Of a stretch of 64,000 nt of DNA, positions 1-7,930 are shown in pieces (position 1 is the stretch's first letter; each line of letters opens with the position of its first letter). The notes under the pieces were generated by a model. That model was not told where the DNA came from, searched no databases, and saw only the letters and a list, made by a program, of their open reading frames with translations. The DNA lies in NCBI GenBank assembly GCA_002734085.1, contig NVXV01000016.1:7756-71755 (forward strand). The letters are read 5' to 3'. The stretch comes from Fluviicola sp. GTDB lineage: Bacteria; Bacteroidota; Bacteroidia; Flavobacteriales_D; Crocinitomicaceae. The translations under genes and the position numbers were made by a program.

Positions 1-663
1 GTAGGAGGTAAGACAGGAATTAATTTAGGTCATCATAAAAATCAGTTAGGCGTCTTTTCATTTCCCGAATTAACGATTTGTGATCCGATATTTTTAAAGA
101 CCTTACCTCAAAATCAATTTGTTTCAGGTACCGCTGAAATGTTAAAACATGCAATTATAAGTTCTGAAAAACACTGGAATGATTTGAAGTCAATCGATAC
201 TGATACTATATCGACTGAACTTATTTTTAATTCAATTCAAATTAAAGCAGAGGTTGTAGACAATGATCCCACAGAAAAAGGTCTTCGAAAAGTTTTAAAT
301 TTAGGTCATACAGTTGGTCATGCTATCGAAGGACTCTTCATGGAAGAGAACCGTTATTCGCATGGTGAATGTGTAGCCTGGGGAATTCTTGTGGAATCTG
401 CAATTTCAGCTCAACTCGGTTTTTTACAAACAGCAGATTTTGAGGAGATTTCTGATGTTATCAGAAAAAGATTTCCAATTATAGCAGTTGAATCAGATGA
501 TTTTGATGAATTAATAGCATTAATGAAACACGATAAGAAGAACAATTCATCAAAAATAAACTTTTCATTACCAACAAAGATTGGAGCGGTAATAATTGAT
601 CAACAAATAGAAGAGAAAACGATAAAGGAAGCCTTGGAATTGATTTTTGTGGATAATAAATAG
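1..663 (+). CDS. aroB: 3-dehydroquinate synthase, 5'-truncated by the window edge
   Basis: This enzyme converts DAHP to 3-dehydroquinate, the second step of the shikimate pathway, in the cytoplasm with NAD and a divalent metal. The frame is open from base 1, so the gene starts before the window and the ATG at 139 is internal. Visible family motifs are the nucleotide-binding GGKTGIN near the left edge, SGTAEMLKH (metal-ligand Glu), LGHTVGHAIE and YSHGECVAWG (metal-ligand His residues). About 220 residues of a usual ~350 are present. The next gene starts 3 bases after the stop and is probably co-transcribed. The family call is secure; nothing can be said about the missing N-terminus. Confidence 0.95.
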   Translation, partial: VGGKTGINLGHHKNQLGVFSFPELTICDPIFLKTLPQNQFVSGTAEMLKHAIISSEKHWNDLKSIDTDTISTELIFNSIQIKAEVVDNDPTEKGLRKVLNLGHTVGHAIEGLFMEENRYSHGECVAWGILVESAISAQLGFLQTADFEEISDVIRKRFPIIAVESDDFDELIALMKHDKKNNSSKINFSLPTKIGAVIIDQQIEEKTIKEALELIFVDNK

Positions 664-666
664 ACT

Positions 667-1653
667 ATGGAAGAATTTTTCGAAATCGAAGAGTACAAAC
701 AAAGTTATTTAACGCAAAAAAGATTGGATTTTTTGTATGATGAAAATTGGTTTAAAATGTTTGTCCCAAAAGATTATGGTGGACTTGAGTTAAGTCTAAC
801 TGAAGGAGTAAAAATACTTACAAAAGCTGCTACAATTCAAGGTGGTCTTGGCTGGACTTTAAATTTGGGAGCCGGTGCAAATTGGTTTTCTGGCTTTTTC
901 AATGATTCGACGGCAAAATTACTTTTTTCATCCCCCAAAGCAGTAATAGCTGGTAGTGGTTTTGTAAGCGGCACCTATGAGGTGAATGATTCAAAAGTCA
1001 TGTTGAATGGAAAATGGTCTCGATGTACAGGCGCCGCTCATGCAAGTTTGTTTAGTTTAAATGCAAAAAGTGAGTCAGGTAAAATCACATCATTTGTTGT
1101 TCCTAAAGAAAAAGTTAAGCTTTCAGAAGATAAATGGCCTATTTTTGGCTTAAAAAACACTTCTTCACATACAATTGCACTCAATAAGGTCGAAATCCTA
1201 AGAGAGTATGGATTTAAGATAAATGACATTAAAAATCATGAAGAATATGCGATGTTTCACATTCCCTTTGAATCATTTGCACGTGTGTGTATGACCTCTT
1301 CTTTTATCGGTATCGTTAAATGTTTAGTGCGTCTAATAGAGAGGGATTTGCTTTCTAAAAAACCTGAATTAGCTGCGGATATTCAGAAAATATTAAAACT
1401 TATTCTAAAATCTGAAGCAAAACGTAATGAACTGAGTGAAGAACTCTCTTACTTATCATTTTCTAAAGAACTTAGTGTAAACTTTGAAACTCAACTAAAA
1501 GCCCAACTCGGAGAAAATAATGAGTTATTATATGAATTGGTTCAACAACTATTCTTCAAAGGAGGACTTCCATTTGTGGAAGAAGACCAACTTATTCACT
1601 GGGCATATCGCGATGTTTTAACAGGAGTACAGCATTATATGGTGAAACCGTAA
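667..1653 (+). CDS. Acyl-CoA dehydrogenase-like flavoprotein
   Basis: The 328-residue product looks like an acyl-CoA dehydrogenase fold. It has an N-terminal helical part with VPKDYGGLELSL, a middle beta domain with a GTYEVNDSKVMLNGKWSRC-type stretch and FGLKNTSSHTIAL, and a C-terminal helical bundle. It is shorter than the usual ~380 residues, and I cannot place a catalytic glutamate. It may therefore be a divergent dehydrogenase or a flavin-dependent oxygenase/thioesterase-like relative rather than a beta-oxidation enzyme. It follows aroB by 3 bases, so the two probably share a transcript, but no functional link to shikimate synthesis is evident. The substrate is unknown. Confidence 0.7.
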   Translation: MEEFFEIEEYKQSYLTQKRLDFLYDENWFKMFVPKDYGGLELSLTEGVKILTKAATIQGGLGWTLNLGAGANWFSGFFNDSTAKLLFSSPKAVIAGSGFVSGTYEVNDSKVMLNGKWSRCTGAAHASLFSLNAKSESGKITSFVVPKEKVKLSEDKWPIFGLKNTSSHTIALNKVEILREYGFKINDIKNHEEYAMFHIPFESFARVCMTSSFIGIVKCLVRLIERDLLSKKPELAADIQKILKLILKSEAKRNELSEELSYLSFSKELSVNFETQLKAQLGENNELLYELVQQLFFKGGLPFVEEDQLIHWAYRDVLTGVQHYMVKP

Positions 1654-1740
1654 GGAAGTCAGAATATTGAATATGGAACCGCAGAAGTCAGAAATTGGAT
1701 TTCGATTATTTCAAACCAAAAAAACTCTAAACATTCTCCC

Positions 1741-1748
1741 TACTTTTG
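1741..1748 (+). promoter_or_regulatory. Putative -7 promoter box (TACTTTTG) for the MATE gene
   Basis: An exact match to the Bacteroidota -7 consensus TAnnTTTG lies 33 bases before the TTG start of the MATE gene. No convincing -33 TTTG was found. The 127-base gap also carries two copies of GAAGTCAGAA. Confidence 0.4.
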
Positions 1749-1780
1749 TGTTTTGACCAGATAAAAAGTGTTATAGAGGT

Positions 1781-3151
1781 TTGAAGCAAAAGCAAAAATT
1801 AACAGAAGGTAGTATACTGAAATCACTTGTCAGGTTGGCCTTGCCAATTATTATGGCAAATGTTTTACATACGACTTATCAATTAATTGACACTTTCTGG
1901 CTTGGTAGATTAAGCGCAAATGCTGTTGCTTCAGTCAGTATAAGTTTTCCTATCTTATTTTTGATTCTCTCACTTGGGGGCGGATTAACACTAGGTGGTT
2001 CTGTGATTGTAGCGCAACATTTTGGTGCTGAGAATAAGAAGAAAGTAGACTATAGTTCTTCGCAAACTGTTTTTGTGATTTTCATCATCTCCATATTCTT
2101 AGCAATGACTGCCTGTTTTTTGGCTGAGCCCATGATGATACTGATTGGTGCAGAAGCACCTATATTACAGGATGCTGTTGACTATTTTGAAGTTTCATCT
2201 TTTGGTTTTATATTTTTATTTATGTTTTTCGTTTTCCAATCTTTAATGCGCGGAATTGGTGATGTGATGCTGCCACTATATGTTGTTTTAATCACGGTCT
2301 TATTAAATCTAGTTCTCGATCCTTTATTTATTTTTGGATATGGTTCTATTCCAGGGTTCGGCGTAAAAGGAGCCGCATATGCAAGCATTGGTACTCAGGC
2401 TATTTCAGCAATTATTGGGATGATCATATTATTCCGTGGTAAAAGAGGGTTAAAGATTAGTTTTTCTCAGATGAAATTTGATTGGAAATGGACGAAAAGA
2501 TTATTTAGAATTGGTATTCCAACGAGTTTAGATCAATCCACCAGAGCAGCTGCTATGACAGTAATTATTGTTCTGGTTACAAGTTTTGGAAGTGAAGTTG
2601 TAGCCGCTTATGGAATAGGTGTTCGCATACTCAGTTTAATTGTTATCCCGGCACTGGGTTTTGCAATGGCTACAACTACTTTGGTAGGGCAGAATATAGG
2701 CGCAAGACAAATTAAACGTGCAGAAAAAGTTGGTGAATTGAGTGCTAAAATAGCCATGTATGGTTTAACCAGTATAGGTTTATTGCTTTTTGTTTTTGCA
2801 GAACCTGTAACGGCATTCTTTGTTCCAAATGATCCACAAGTTATCCAAGATGGAGCCTTGTTTATAAAAATTATGGCACCTAGTTTCGGAATATTGGGAG
2901 TTCAACAAGTGTTAAATGGCGTTTTTAATGGAGCTGGATTTACTCAAGCTTCTCTACTGATATCCGTTTTTAATCTATGGATTATACGTTTCCCACTAGC
3001 ATTCCTGCTTTCACAAAATACAGGAATGGCTGAGGTTGGACTATGGTGGTCTTTTCCTATCTCTAATTTATTGGGTGGGTTAGCAGCGTTCGTTTATTTT
3101 AAATTAGGTTATTGGAAGATTAGAACAATTCGTAAGAGACATACGATTTAG
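1781..3151 (+). CDS. MATE family multidrug/toxin efflux transporter
   Basis: This 456-residue inner-membrane protein has about 12 hydrophobic segments in two homologous halves, as in MATE exporters that move cationic drugs or metabolites against Na+ or H+ gradients. Family features include LVRLALPIIMANVLHTTYQ at the start of helix 1, the long LGGGLTLGGSVIVAQHFGA segment, and VNLVLDPLFIFG-like and GMATTTLVGQNIGA-like motifs in each half. The start is a TTG; the first internal ATG would remove helix 1. Length is normal. The substrate cannot be predicted. Confidence 0.92.
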   Translation: MKQKQKLTEGSILKSLVRLALPIIMANVLHTTYQLIDTFWLGRLSANAVASVSISFPILFLILSLGGGLTLGGSVIVAQHFGAENKKKVDYSSSQTVFVIFIISIFLAMTACFLAEPMMILIGAEAPILQDAVDYFEVSSFGFIFLFMFFVFQSLMRGIGDVMLPLYVVLITVLLNLVLDPLFIFGYGSIPGFGVKGAAYASIGTQAISAIIGMIILFRGKRGLKISFSQMKFDWKWTKRLFRIGIPTSLDQSTRAAAMTVIIVLVTSFGSEVVAAYGIGVRILSLIVIPALGFAMATTTLVGQNIGARQIKRAEKVGELSAKIAMYGLTSIGLLLFVFAEPVTAFFVPNDPQVIQDGALFIKIMAPSFGILGVQQVLNGVFNGAGFTQASLLISVFNLWIIRFPLAFLLSQNTGMAEVGLWWSFPISNLLGGLAAFVYFKLGYWKIRTIRKRHTI

Positions 3152-3247
3152 TCTTTCTATATGATTTGTAGCAATAATTTATATGACGTTCTATCTTCTT
3201 TTATTTTGATTTATGTTTTTACTAACTTAGCGAGCAAATTATATATC

Positions 3248-3847
3248 ATGAAAAGTAAATTAGTTTTACTGGTAGTTACTATATTTTTATCAGCTCAATT
3301 TTCGTATGGTCAAATGTACGGTAAAGAGATTGGTATTGAGGTAACAGGCGCAAGCGGTTCTAATCTTGGAGGAGTATTAGGGGGAGTTTTAAAGTTTTCT
3401 TTCGTTTCGGAAACTGTAGGTGAGAATTTTTTAGCGTTTGGCCCTTCTGTGCGTTACCAATATTTTTGGAGTAATAATTCCTACACTGGAATTCAAGCAA
3501 ATGGTTCGATACTAGGATTTGGCGGCTATCTTCATTATAGATTTTTTAATTGGTTTTATGTAGGAACAGAAGCTGAGTATATTCAAAATCCTTTTAACCA
3601 ATTTTCGAATTGGACACCTGTTGGTTTTGTTGGAGGTGGAATTCATAAGGATTTTGGATTTGTTCATCTAAATGCGGGATTGATGTATGATGTAATTGAT
3701 GGATTAAGAGACCCATTTTCGCAAGTTTCCTCTCCTTTGGCTAACAATTACTTCATACGTAAACAAAACCCTTCAAATCAAACACAAGTGGGTGGTTATA
3801 TTCCTGTAATAGCAAGAATTACTTTCTTTTTCCCACTAGCTAGGTAG
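3248..3847 (+). CDS. Secreted or outer-membrane protein with porin-like beta-barrel character
   Basis: The 199-residue product starts at the ATG at 3248, because an N-terminal signal peptide (MKSKLVLLVVTIFLSAQFSYGQ) begins there. An upstream in-frame ATG at 3161 would add 29 residues ahead of the signal. The mature part alternates glycine and aromatic residues (ending RITFFFPLAR), consistent with a small beta-barrel of the outer-membrane-protein superfamily. No named domain is recognised. A 55-residue DUF5522 gene begins 11 bases downstream. Function unknown. Confidence 0.6.
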   Translation: MKSKLVLLVVTIFLSAQFSYGQMYGKEIGIEVTGASGSNLGGVLGGVLKFSFVSETVGENFLAFGPSVRYQYFWSNNSYTGIQANGSILGFGGYLHYRFFNWFYVGTEAEYIQNPFNQFSNWTPVGFVGGGIHKDFGFVHLNAGLMYDVIDGLRDPFSQVSSPLANNYFIRKQNPSNQTQVGGYIPVIARITFFFPLAR

Positions 3848-3858
3848 AGAATAAAAAA

Positions 3859-4026
3859 ATGTTAGGTAATAAACCCAAGTTAGAACCTGAAGATTTTTAC
3901 AAAAGTCCAGAAGGATATATTATTTTTACTGAAAAGTATCATTTAAAGCGCGGATACTGCTGTAAAAGTGGGTGTAAACATTGTCCCTATGGGTATGATA
4001 AAAAGACGGATACTTTTAAAAAGTAA
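3859..4026 (+). CDS. Small DUF5522-type cysteine-motif protein (55 aa)
   Basis: This short gene starts at ATG 3859 and stops at TAA 4024-4026. The protein has an EDFYKSPEGYIIFTEKYH segment followed by RGYCCKSGCKHCPYGYD. The four cysteines in CC-x3-C-x2-C-PYGY are characteristic of DUF5522, a small family common in Bacteroidota. The cluster could bind a metal, but that is inference. It lies 11 bases after the beta-barrel gene and is convergent with the membrane protein at 4032. Confidence 0.85.
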   Translation: MLGNKPKLEPEDFYKSPEGYIIFTEKYHLKRGYCCKSGCKHCPYGYDKKTDTFKK

Positions 4027-4031
4027 TTTTT

Positions 4032-4541
4032 TTACTCCATGTGTTTTAGATTTAACCCATATAAAATGCAGAAAATCGCAGAAAGTATTACAGAAGCTAT
4101 AATCGATACACCAATTATCAGATTCATGGGTATAAGAGCATAGATTATAATTATCGGCAATAAGCTATAGGCTACATATAAGTGGAAACCGACCTTCTTT
4201 AGTTTCATCATTAGGAATACTCCCATAAAACCAATAATCAGTGAAAGTAAATTAATTATATTAAATGAGTAGAAAACTTCGTTATTAATATATTTTGCCT
4301 GATTTGATGATGTTTCAATTATTGTAACGAAGTCATCCATTCCAGCATCATTCAGAACGTTAATACTTTCGTAAAGTTGGGCTTCTTGCTGTTCCAATTG
4401 TTCCTGAGAAATAGGACCGCTAATCAGTGAAAATAATACACCCAATGTTCCAATACCTATCGAAATGTAGCTTAAAACGGCTAGAACAACTAAAAAGGTT
4501 GGTCGTTTCGGCTTTTCGTTTTCAAGTTCTTGATTTTCCAT
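4032..4541 (-). CDS. Predicted four-helix membrane protein, unknown function
   Basis: The 169-residue product has a short charged N-terminus (MENQELENEKPKRP), a hydrophobic segment at about residues 14-40, a ~50-residue soluble loop, and three further hydrophobic segments (about 94-112, 120-140, 143-165). It looks like an integral inner-membrane protein with no catalytic motif. It lies 17 bases downstream of hutH and is probably read with the hisS-hutH transcript, but nothing suggests a role in histidine metabolism. Confidence 0.6.
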   Translation of the reverse strand: MENQELENEKPKRPTFLVVLAVLSYISIGIGTLGVLFSLISGPISQEQLEQQEAQLYESINVLNDAGMDDFVTIIETSSNQAKYINNEVFYSFNIINLLSLIIGFMGVFLMMKLKKVGFHLYVAYSLLPIIIIYALIPMNLIIGVSIIASVILSAIFCILYGLNLKHME

Positions 4542-4558
4542 GATTAAATTATTTTTCG

Positions 4559-6043
4559 TTAAATATTATTTGTTACAAACTCTTTGCTTTTTCTCATTAG
4601 ATCTGACATATAAATATCTTCTGAAATATACGGAACGAAACCCCTATATTCTTTGTGTAAAGCAATGATATTTGAACTTGATTTATCGAGATCTCTAAAC
4701 TCTAACCCCTGGGCTGCAGTCATTAACTCAATACCTAAAATTTGTTGAACATTTTCTAAAACTCTGTATAACTTAGTGGCTGCGTTGGCCCCCATACTGA
4801 CATGGTCTTCTTGCCCTTTAGATGAATCAATAGTGTCCACAGATGCGGGAGTACATAACTGTTTATTTTGACTTACAATAGAAGCAGCAGTGTATTGAGC
4901 AATCATAAAGCCCGAATTTAATCCAGAATTTGCAACTAGAAAAGGGGGTAAATTACGTTGTCCATCTAAAAGTTTATATGTCCTTCTCTCCGAAATACTT
5001 CCCAGCTCAGCTAGAGCAATGGCCATAAAATCCATTGTGATCGCCAAAGGTTGACCGTGAAAATTCCCGGCTGAAATTACTGTATCATCGTCAGGAAATA
5101 CCGTCGGGTTATCTGTAACTGCGTTTATTTCACGAGTAACAATCTCTTCTGCATAGTTTAATGCATCTAAGCTAGCTCCATGTACTTGGGGAACACATCG
5201 AATACAGTAAGGATCTTGAACGTGTTCCTTTTTTTGCTCAATCAATTTACTTCCTTCAAGAATTCTTACAATATCAGCAGCAATAGCAATTTGTCCTTTT
5301 TGATTTCGCACGTTATTTACAGCGACTGTAAATGGTTCAATTCTTCCATCATAAGCCTCCAAAGACATAGCAGCAATTTGATTTGAATTTCTCAATAGTT
5401 TTTTACCTCGAAAAACGGAAGTGGCCATATAGGCACTCATAAATTGTGTTCCATTGAGTAGAGCCAATCCTTCTTTTGACTTTAGCTGAATTGGGTCTAA
5501 TTGAAACTCTTTTAAGACTTGTCCTGTTTTTATCGTTTTACCCTTATAATGAACTTCTCCTTCACCAATTAAACTTAACGCAATATGAGCAAGTGGAGCT
5601 AAGTCGCCAGATGCTCCTAAACTTCCTTGTTGATATACCACTGGAGTAATATCATTGTTAAAGTAGAACAATAATCTATTTACGGTCTCTAATTGCGCAC
5701 CAGAGTGACCGTACGACAAACCAATTGCTTTCAAAAGCAACATTAGTTTAACAATATCTTTAGGCACTAACTCACCTGTTCCACATGCGTGAGACCGTAC
5801 TAAGTTAGTTTGCAATTGTGCTAAATCAGATTTGGATACTGCGGTATTGTAGAGTGCTCCAAAACCTGTATTGATACCATAAATAAGTTCATCTGAATTA
5901 TCAACTTTATTGTCGAGATAATCCCTACATTTTTGAATTGCCTTTTCTGCTTCTTTACCAAGAATAACATCGCTTTTTGAATTTAATAATTCAAAAATTG
6001 TTTCAATCGTTAGCTCTTGATGATTTAAAATATATTGTGCCAT
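4559..6043 (-). CDS. hutH: Histidine ammonia-lyase
   Basis: HutH deaminates L-histidine to trans-urocanate and ammonia, the first step of histidine degradation. The 494-residue length fits the family. The Ala-Ser-Gly triad that self-cyclises to the MIO cofactor is at residues 144-146 in GSLGASGDLAPLAH. NLVRSHACGTGE carries the Ser-His pair that favours histidine over tyrosine or phenylalanine as substrate. The downstream NFHGQPLA-type motif is present. The start lies one base after the hisS stop, so translation is probably coupled. No other hut gene is in the window. Confidence 0.95.
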   Translation of the reverse strand: MAQYILNHQELTIETIFELLNSKSDVILGKEAEKAIQKCRDYLDNKVDNSDELIYGINTGFGALYNTAVSKSDLAQLQTNLVRSHACGTGELVPKDIVKLMLLLKAIGLSYGHSGAQLETVNRLLFYFNNDITPVVYQQGSLGASGDLAPLAHIALSLIGEGEVHYKGKTIKTGQVLKEFQLDPIQLKSKEGLALLNGTQFMSAYMATSVFRGKKLLRNSNQIAAMSLEAYDGRIEPFTVAVNNVRNQKGQIAIAADIVRILEGSKLIEQKKEHVQDPYCIRCVPQVHGASLDALNYAEEIVTREINAVTDNPTVFPDDDTVISAGNFHGQPLAITMDFMAIALAELGSISERRTYKLLDGQRNLPPFLVANSGLNSGFMIAQYTAASIVSQNKQLCTPASVDTIDSSKGQEDHVSMGANAATKLYRVLENVQQILGIELMTAAQGLEFRDLDKSSSNIIALHKEYRGFVPYISEDIYMSDLMRKSKEFVTNNI

Positions 6044-6044
6044 T

Positions 6045-7415
6045 CTACTTTGTTAAACTTTTAATTATTTCATCTACCTTAACGGATGTTTGCTCACCTG
6101 TTGCCATATTTTTGAGCGTAACCTGATTTTTTGCTATTTCAGATTCTCCAAAAATAGCAGTGTATTTAACGTTTCTATCATCCGCATATTTAAACTGTTT
6201 TTTAAGCTTTGTAGCGTCTGGATAAAGTTCTACGGATATACCGTTGTCTCTTAATTTTTTAACAATAGGAAGACAGAATTGTGTTTCTTTCTCACCAAAA
6301 TTAACAAAGAGAACATCCAAGTTTTGACTGATATCCTCTGGGAATAGTTCCAGTTCTGTTAAAACATCATAGATTCTATCCGCTCCAAATGAAATTCCAA
6401 CTCCGGATAAACCATTCATTCCAAATAGTCCAGTAAGATCATCATATCGACCGCCGCCACATATAGATCCCATTTGAACTCCGTTGGCTTTTACTTCAAA
6501 AATTGCCCCAGTATAATAGTTTAACCCTCGAGCAAGAGTAACATCAAATTCCAACTTTGCACGTTGAAGCCCGAATAAATTAGTCTTTTCAAAAACGTAC
6601 TCTAATTCTTCTATACCTTTCGAACCAATTAGACTATCGGATAAGAAGTCTTTCATGAAAGATATCATCCTTTTATTATCACCCGTAAGGGAGAATAGGG
6701 GAGATATCATTTTAATAGCTTGGTCACTGATTCCTTTTTCCTTCAATTCCTTAACAACACCTTCTTCCCCTATTTTATCGAGTTTGTCAATAGCAACAGT
6801 GATCGGTATGATTTTATCCTCCTCGCCCGTTATTTCAGCTATACCCGACAAAACTTTACGATTATTTATTTTTATTGAAAAATCTGGAATATTTAATTTA
6901 GTTAATACTTCATCAAATATTTGAATAAAATCAATTTCAAATAAAAGAGAATCACTCCCAACAACATCTGCATCACATTGATAAAATTCTTGATATCTAC
7001 CTTTTTGTGGTCTATCAGCGCGCCATACAGGCTGTATTTGATATCTCTTAAAAGGAAAGGTGAGTTCATTTTGATGCTGAACTACGAACCGTGCAAATGG
7101 CACAGTTAAATCATACCTCAATGCTTTTTCTGAAATAGAGTTTGCAAATCGAGGAAGATTTCCTTCTTCAAGTGATTTCAAGTCTGCCTTTTTTACTTTT
7201 TCCCCAGAGTTTAGAATTCTAAATATTAAACGATCTCCCTCCTCACCATATTTCCCCATTAATGTGGAAGAAAGCTCAAATGATGGTGTTTCTATTGGTG
7301 CAAACCCAAACTTTTTGAATACACCTTTAATTGTATTATAAATATAATCTCTTCGATTTACTTGAAACGGTAAGAAGTCTCTCGTTCCTTTTGGTATGGA
7401 GGGTTTTTGTGCCAT
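6045..7415 (-). CDS. hisS: Histidyl-tRNA synthetase
   Basis: A class II aminoacyl-tRNA synthetase that charges tRNA-His. The 456-residue product opens with [10 protein letters not shown], carries the motif-2 region (YQCDADVVG), the histidine-specific [12 protein letters not shown] motif and the motif-3 GISFGADRI, and ends in an anticodon-binding domain (LFVNFGEKE...). It has its own candidate promoter about 20 bases upstream and leads a two-gene operon with hutH, so the enzyme that consumes histidine for translation and the one that degrades it are co-transcribed. Confidence 0.97.
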   Translation of the reverse strand: MAQKPSIPKGTRDFLPFQVNRRDYIYNTIKGVFKKFGFAPIETPSFELSSTLMGKYGEEGDRLIFRILNSGEKVKKADLKSLEEGNLPRFANSISEKALRYDLTVPFARFVVQHQNELTFPFKRYQIQPVWRADRPQKGRYQEFYQCDADVVGSDSLLFEIDFIQIFDEVLTKLNIPDFSIKINNRKVLSGIAEITGEEDKIIPITVAIDKLDKIGEEGVVKELKEKGISDQAIKMISPLFSLTGDNKRMISFMKDFLSDSLIGSKGIEELEYVFEKTNLFGLQRAKLEFDVTLARGLNYYTGAIFEVKANGVQMGSICGGGRYDDLTGLFGMNGLSGVGISFGADRIYDVLTELELFPEDISQNLDVLFVNFGEKETQFCLPIVKKLRDNGISVELYPDATKLKKQFKYADDRNVKYTAIFGESEIAKNQVTLKNMATGEQTSVKVDEIIKSLTK

Positions 7416-7433
7416 TGAATTATTTTATAGGTA

Positions 7434-7441
7434 CAAAATTA
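7434..7441 (-). promoter_or_regulatory. Putative -7 promoter box (TAATTTTG) for hisS-hutH
   Basis: On the minus strand TAATTTTG matches TAnnTTTG exactly, 18 bases before the hisS ATG. It abuts the terminator of the upstream operon, so hisS-hutH appears to be a separate transcription unit. Confidence 0.5.
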
Positions 7442-7471
7442 AAAAAACCGCTCCATTAGTGAAGCGGTTTT
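7439..7471 (-). terminator. Rho-independent terminator of the T9SS operon
   Basis: Read on the minus strand, AAACCGCT pairs perfectly with AGCGGTTT (7463-7470 with 7445-7452) around a 10-base loop and is followed by a run of T. It lies about 25 bases after the stop of the DUF4870 gene. Confidence 0.85.
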
Positions 7472-7495
7472 CAATATATTCAAAAAAGTAAATTA

Positions 7496-7903
7496 TTATT
7501 CAAATGTATTACCTAAGAATTTTGTAGAATATGGGCCTATTAGAGGTACCTCTTTATAAGATCCATTAGCAGCATTTACAATACCAATAATTAATAATGC
7601 CAATATTCCTAGCCAAACTAAATTCATTAAAAGACCAAGTACAACTCCTAGATAAGTACTAGCAATCGCCAAAATTACAGTTACGATTGTTAGCGCTATA
7701 AATACTCCAACTGAAAATATGATAAGTCCTAATGCTTGTCGTAAATGAAATGCACCAAATTTCTTTTCTTCTCCAGTTTTACTTGAATTAAGAACAATAG
7801 AAATAATAAATCCTATTAAAGTAATATAAGCTACAATTCCTACAGTTTTATCTAGTTCTGGAGAAAGTTGTTTTTCTGAACTTATGTTGTCTAAATTTTC
7901 CAT
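7496..7903 (-). CDS. DUF4870 family membrane protein
   Basis: The 135-residue protein has a charged N-terminus, then LDKTVGIVAYITLIGFIIS, a KFGAFHLRQALGL loop and two more hydrophobic segments, the pattern of DUF4870 (Tic20-like) small membrane proteins. Their function is not established. It starts 27 bases after the PorE-like gene and is the last gene before the terminator at 7439-7471, so it belongs to the T9SS operon by position. Whether it acts in secretion is unknown. Confidence 0.8.
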   Translation of the reverse strand: MENLDNISSEKQLSPELDKTVGIVAYITLIGFIISIVLNSSKTGEEKKFGAFHLRQALGLIIFSVGVFIALTIVTVILAIASTYLGVVLGLLMNLVWLGILALLIIGIVNAANGSYKEVPLIGPYSTKFLGNTFE

Positions 7904-7930
7904 TTTATTGAAACTATTATCTATTAAAAT

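Noticed and set aside
3161-3247. N-terminal extension of the beta-barrel protein
   Set aside because: It would place 29 residues before a clean signal peptide; the ATG at 3248 fits much better.
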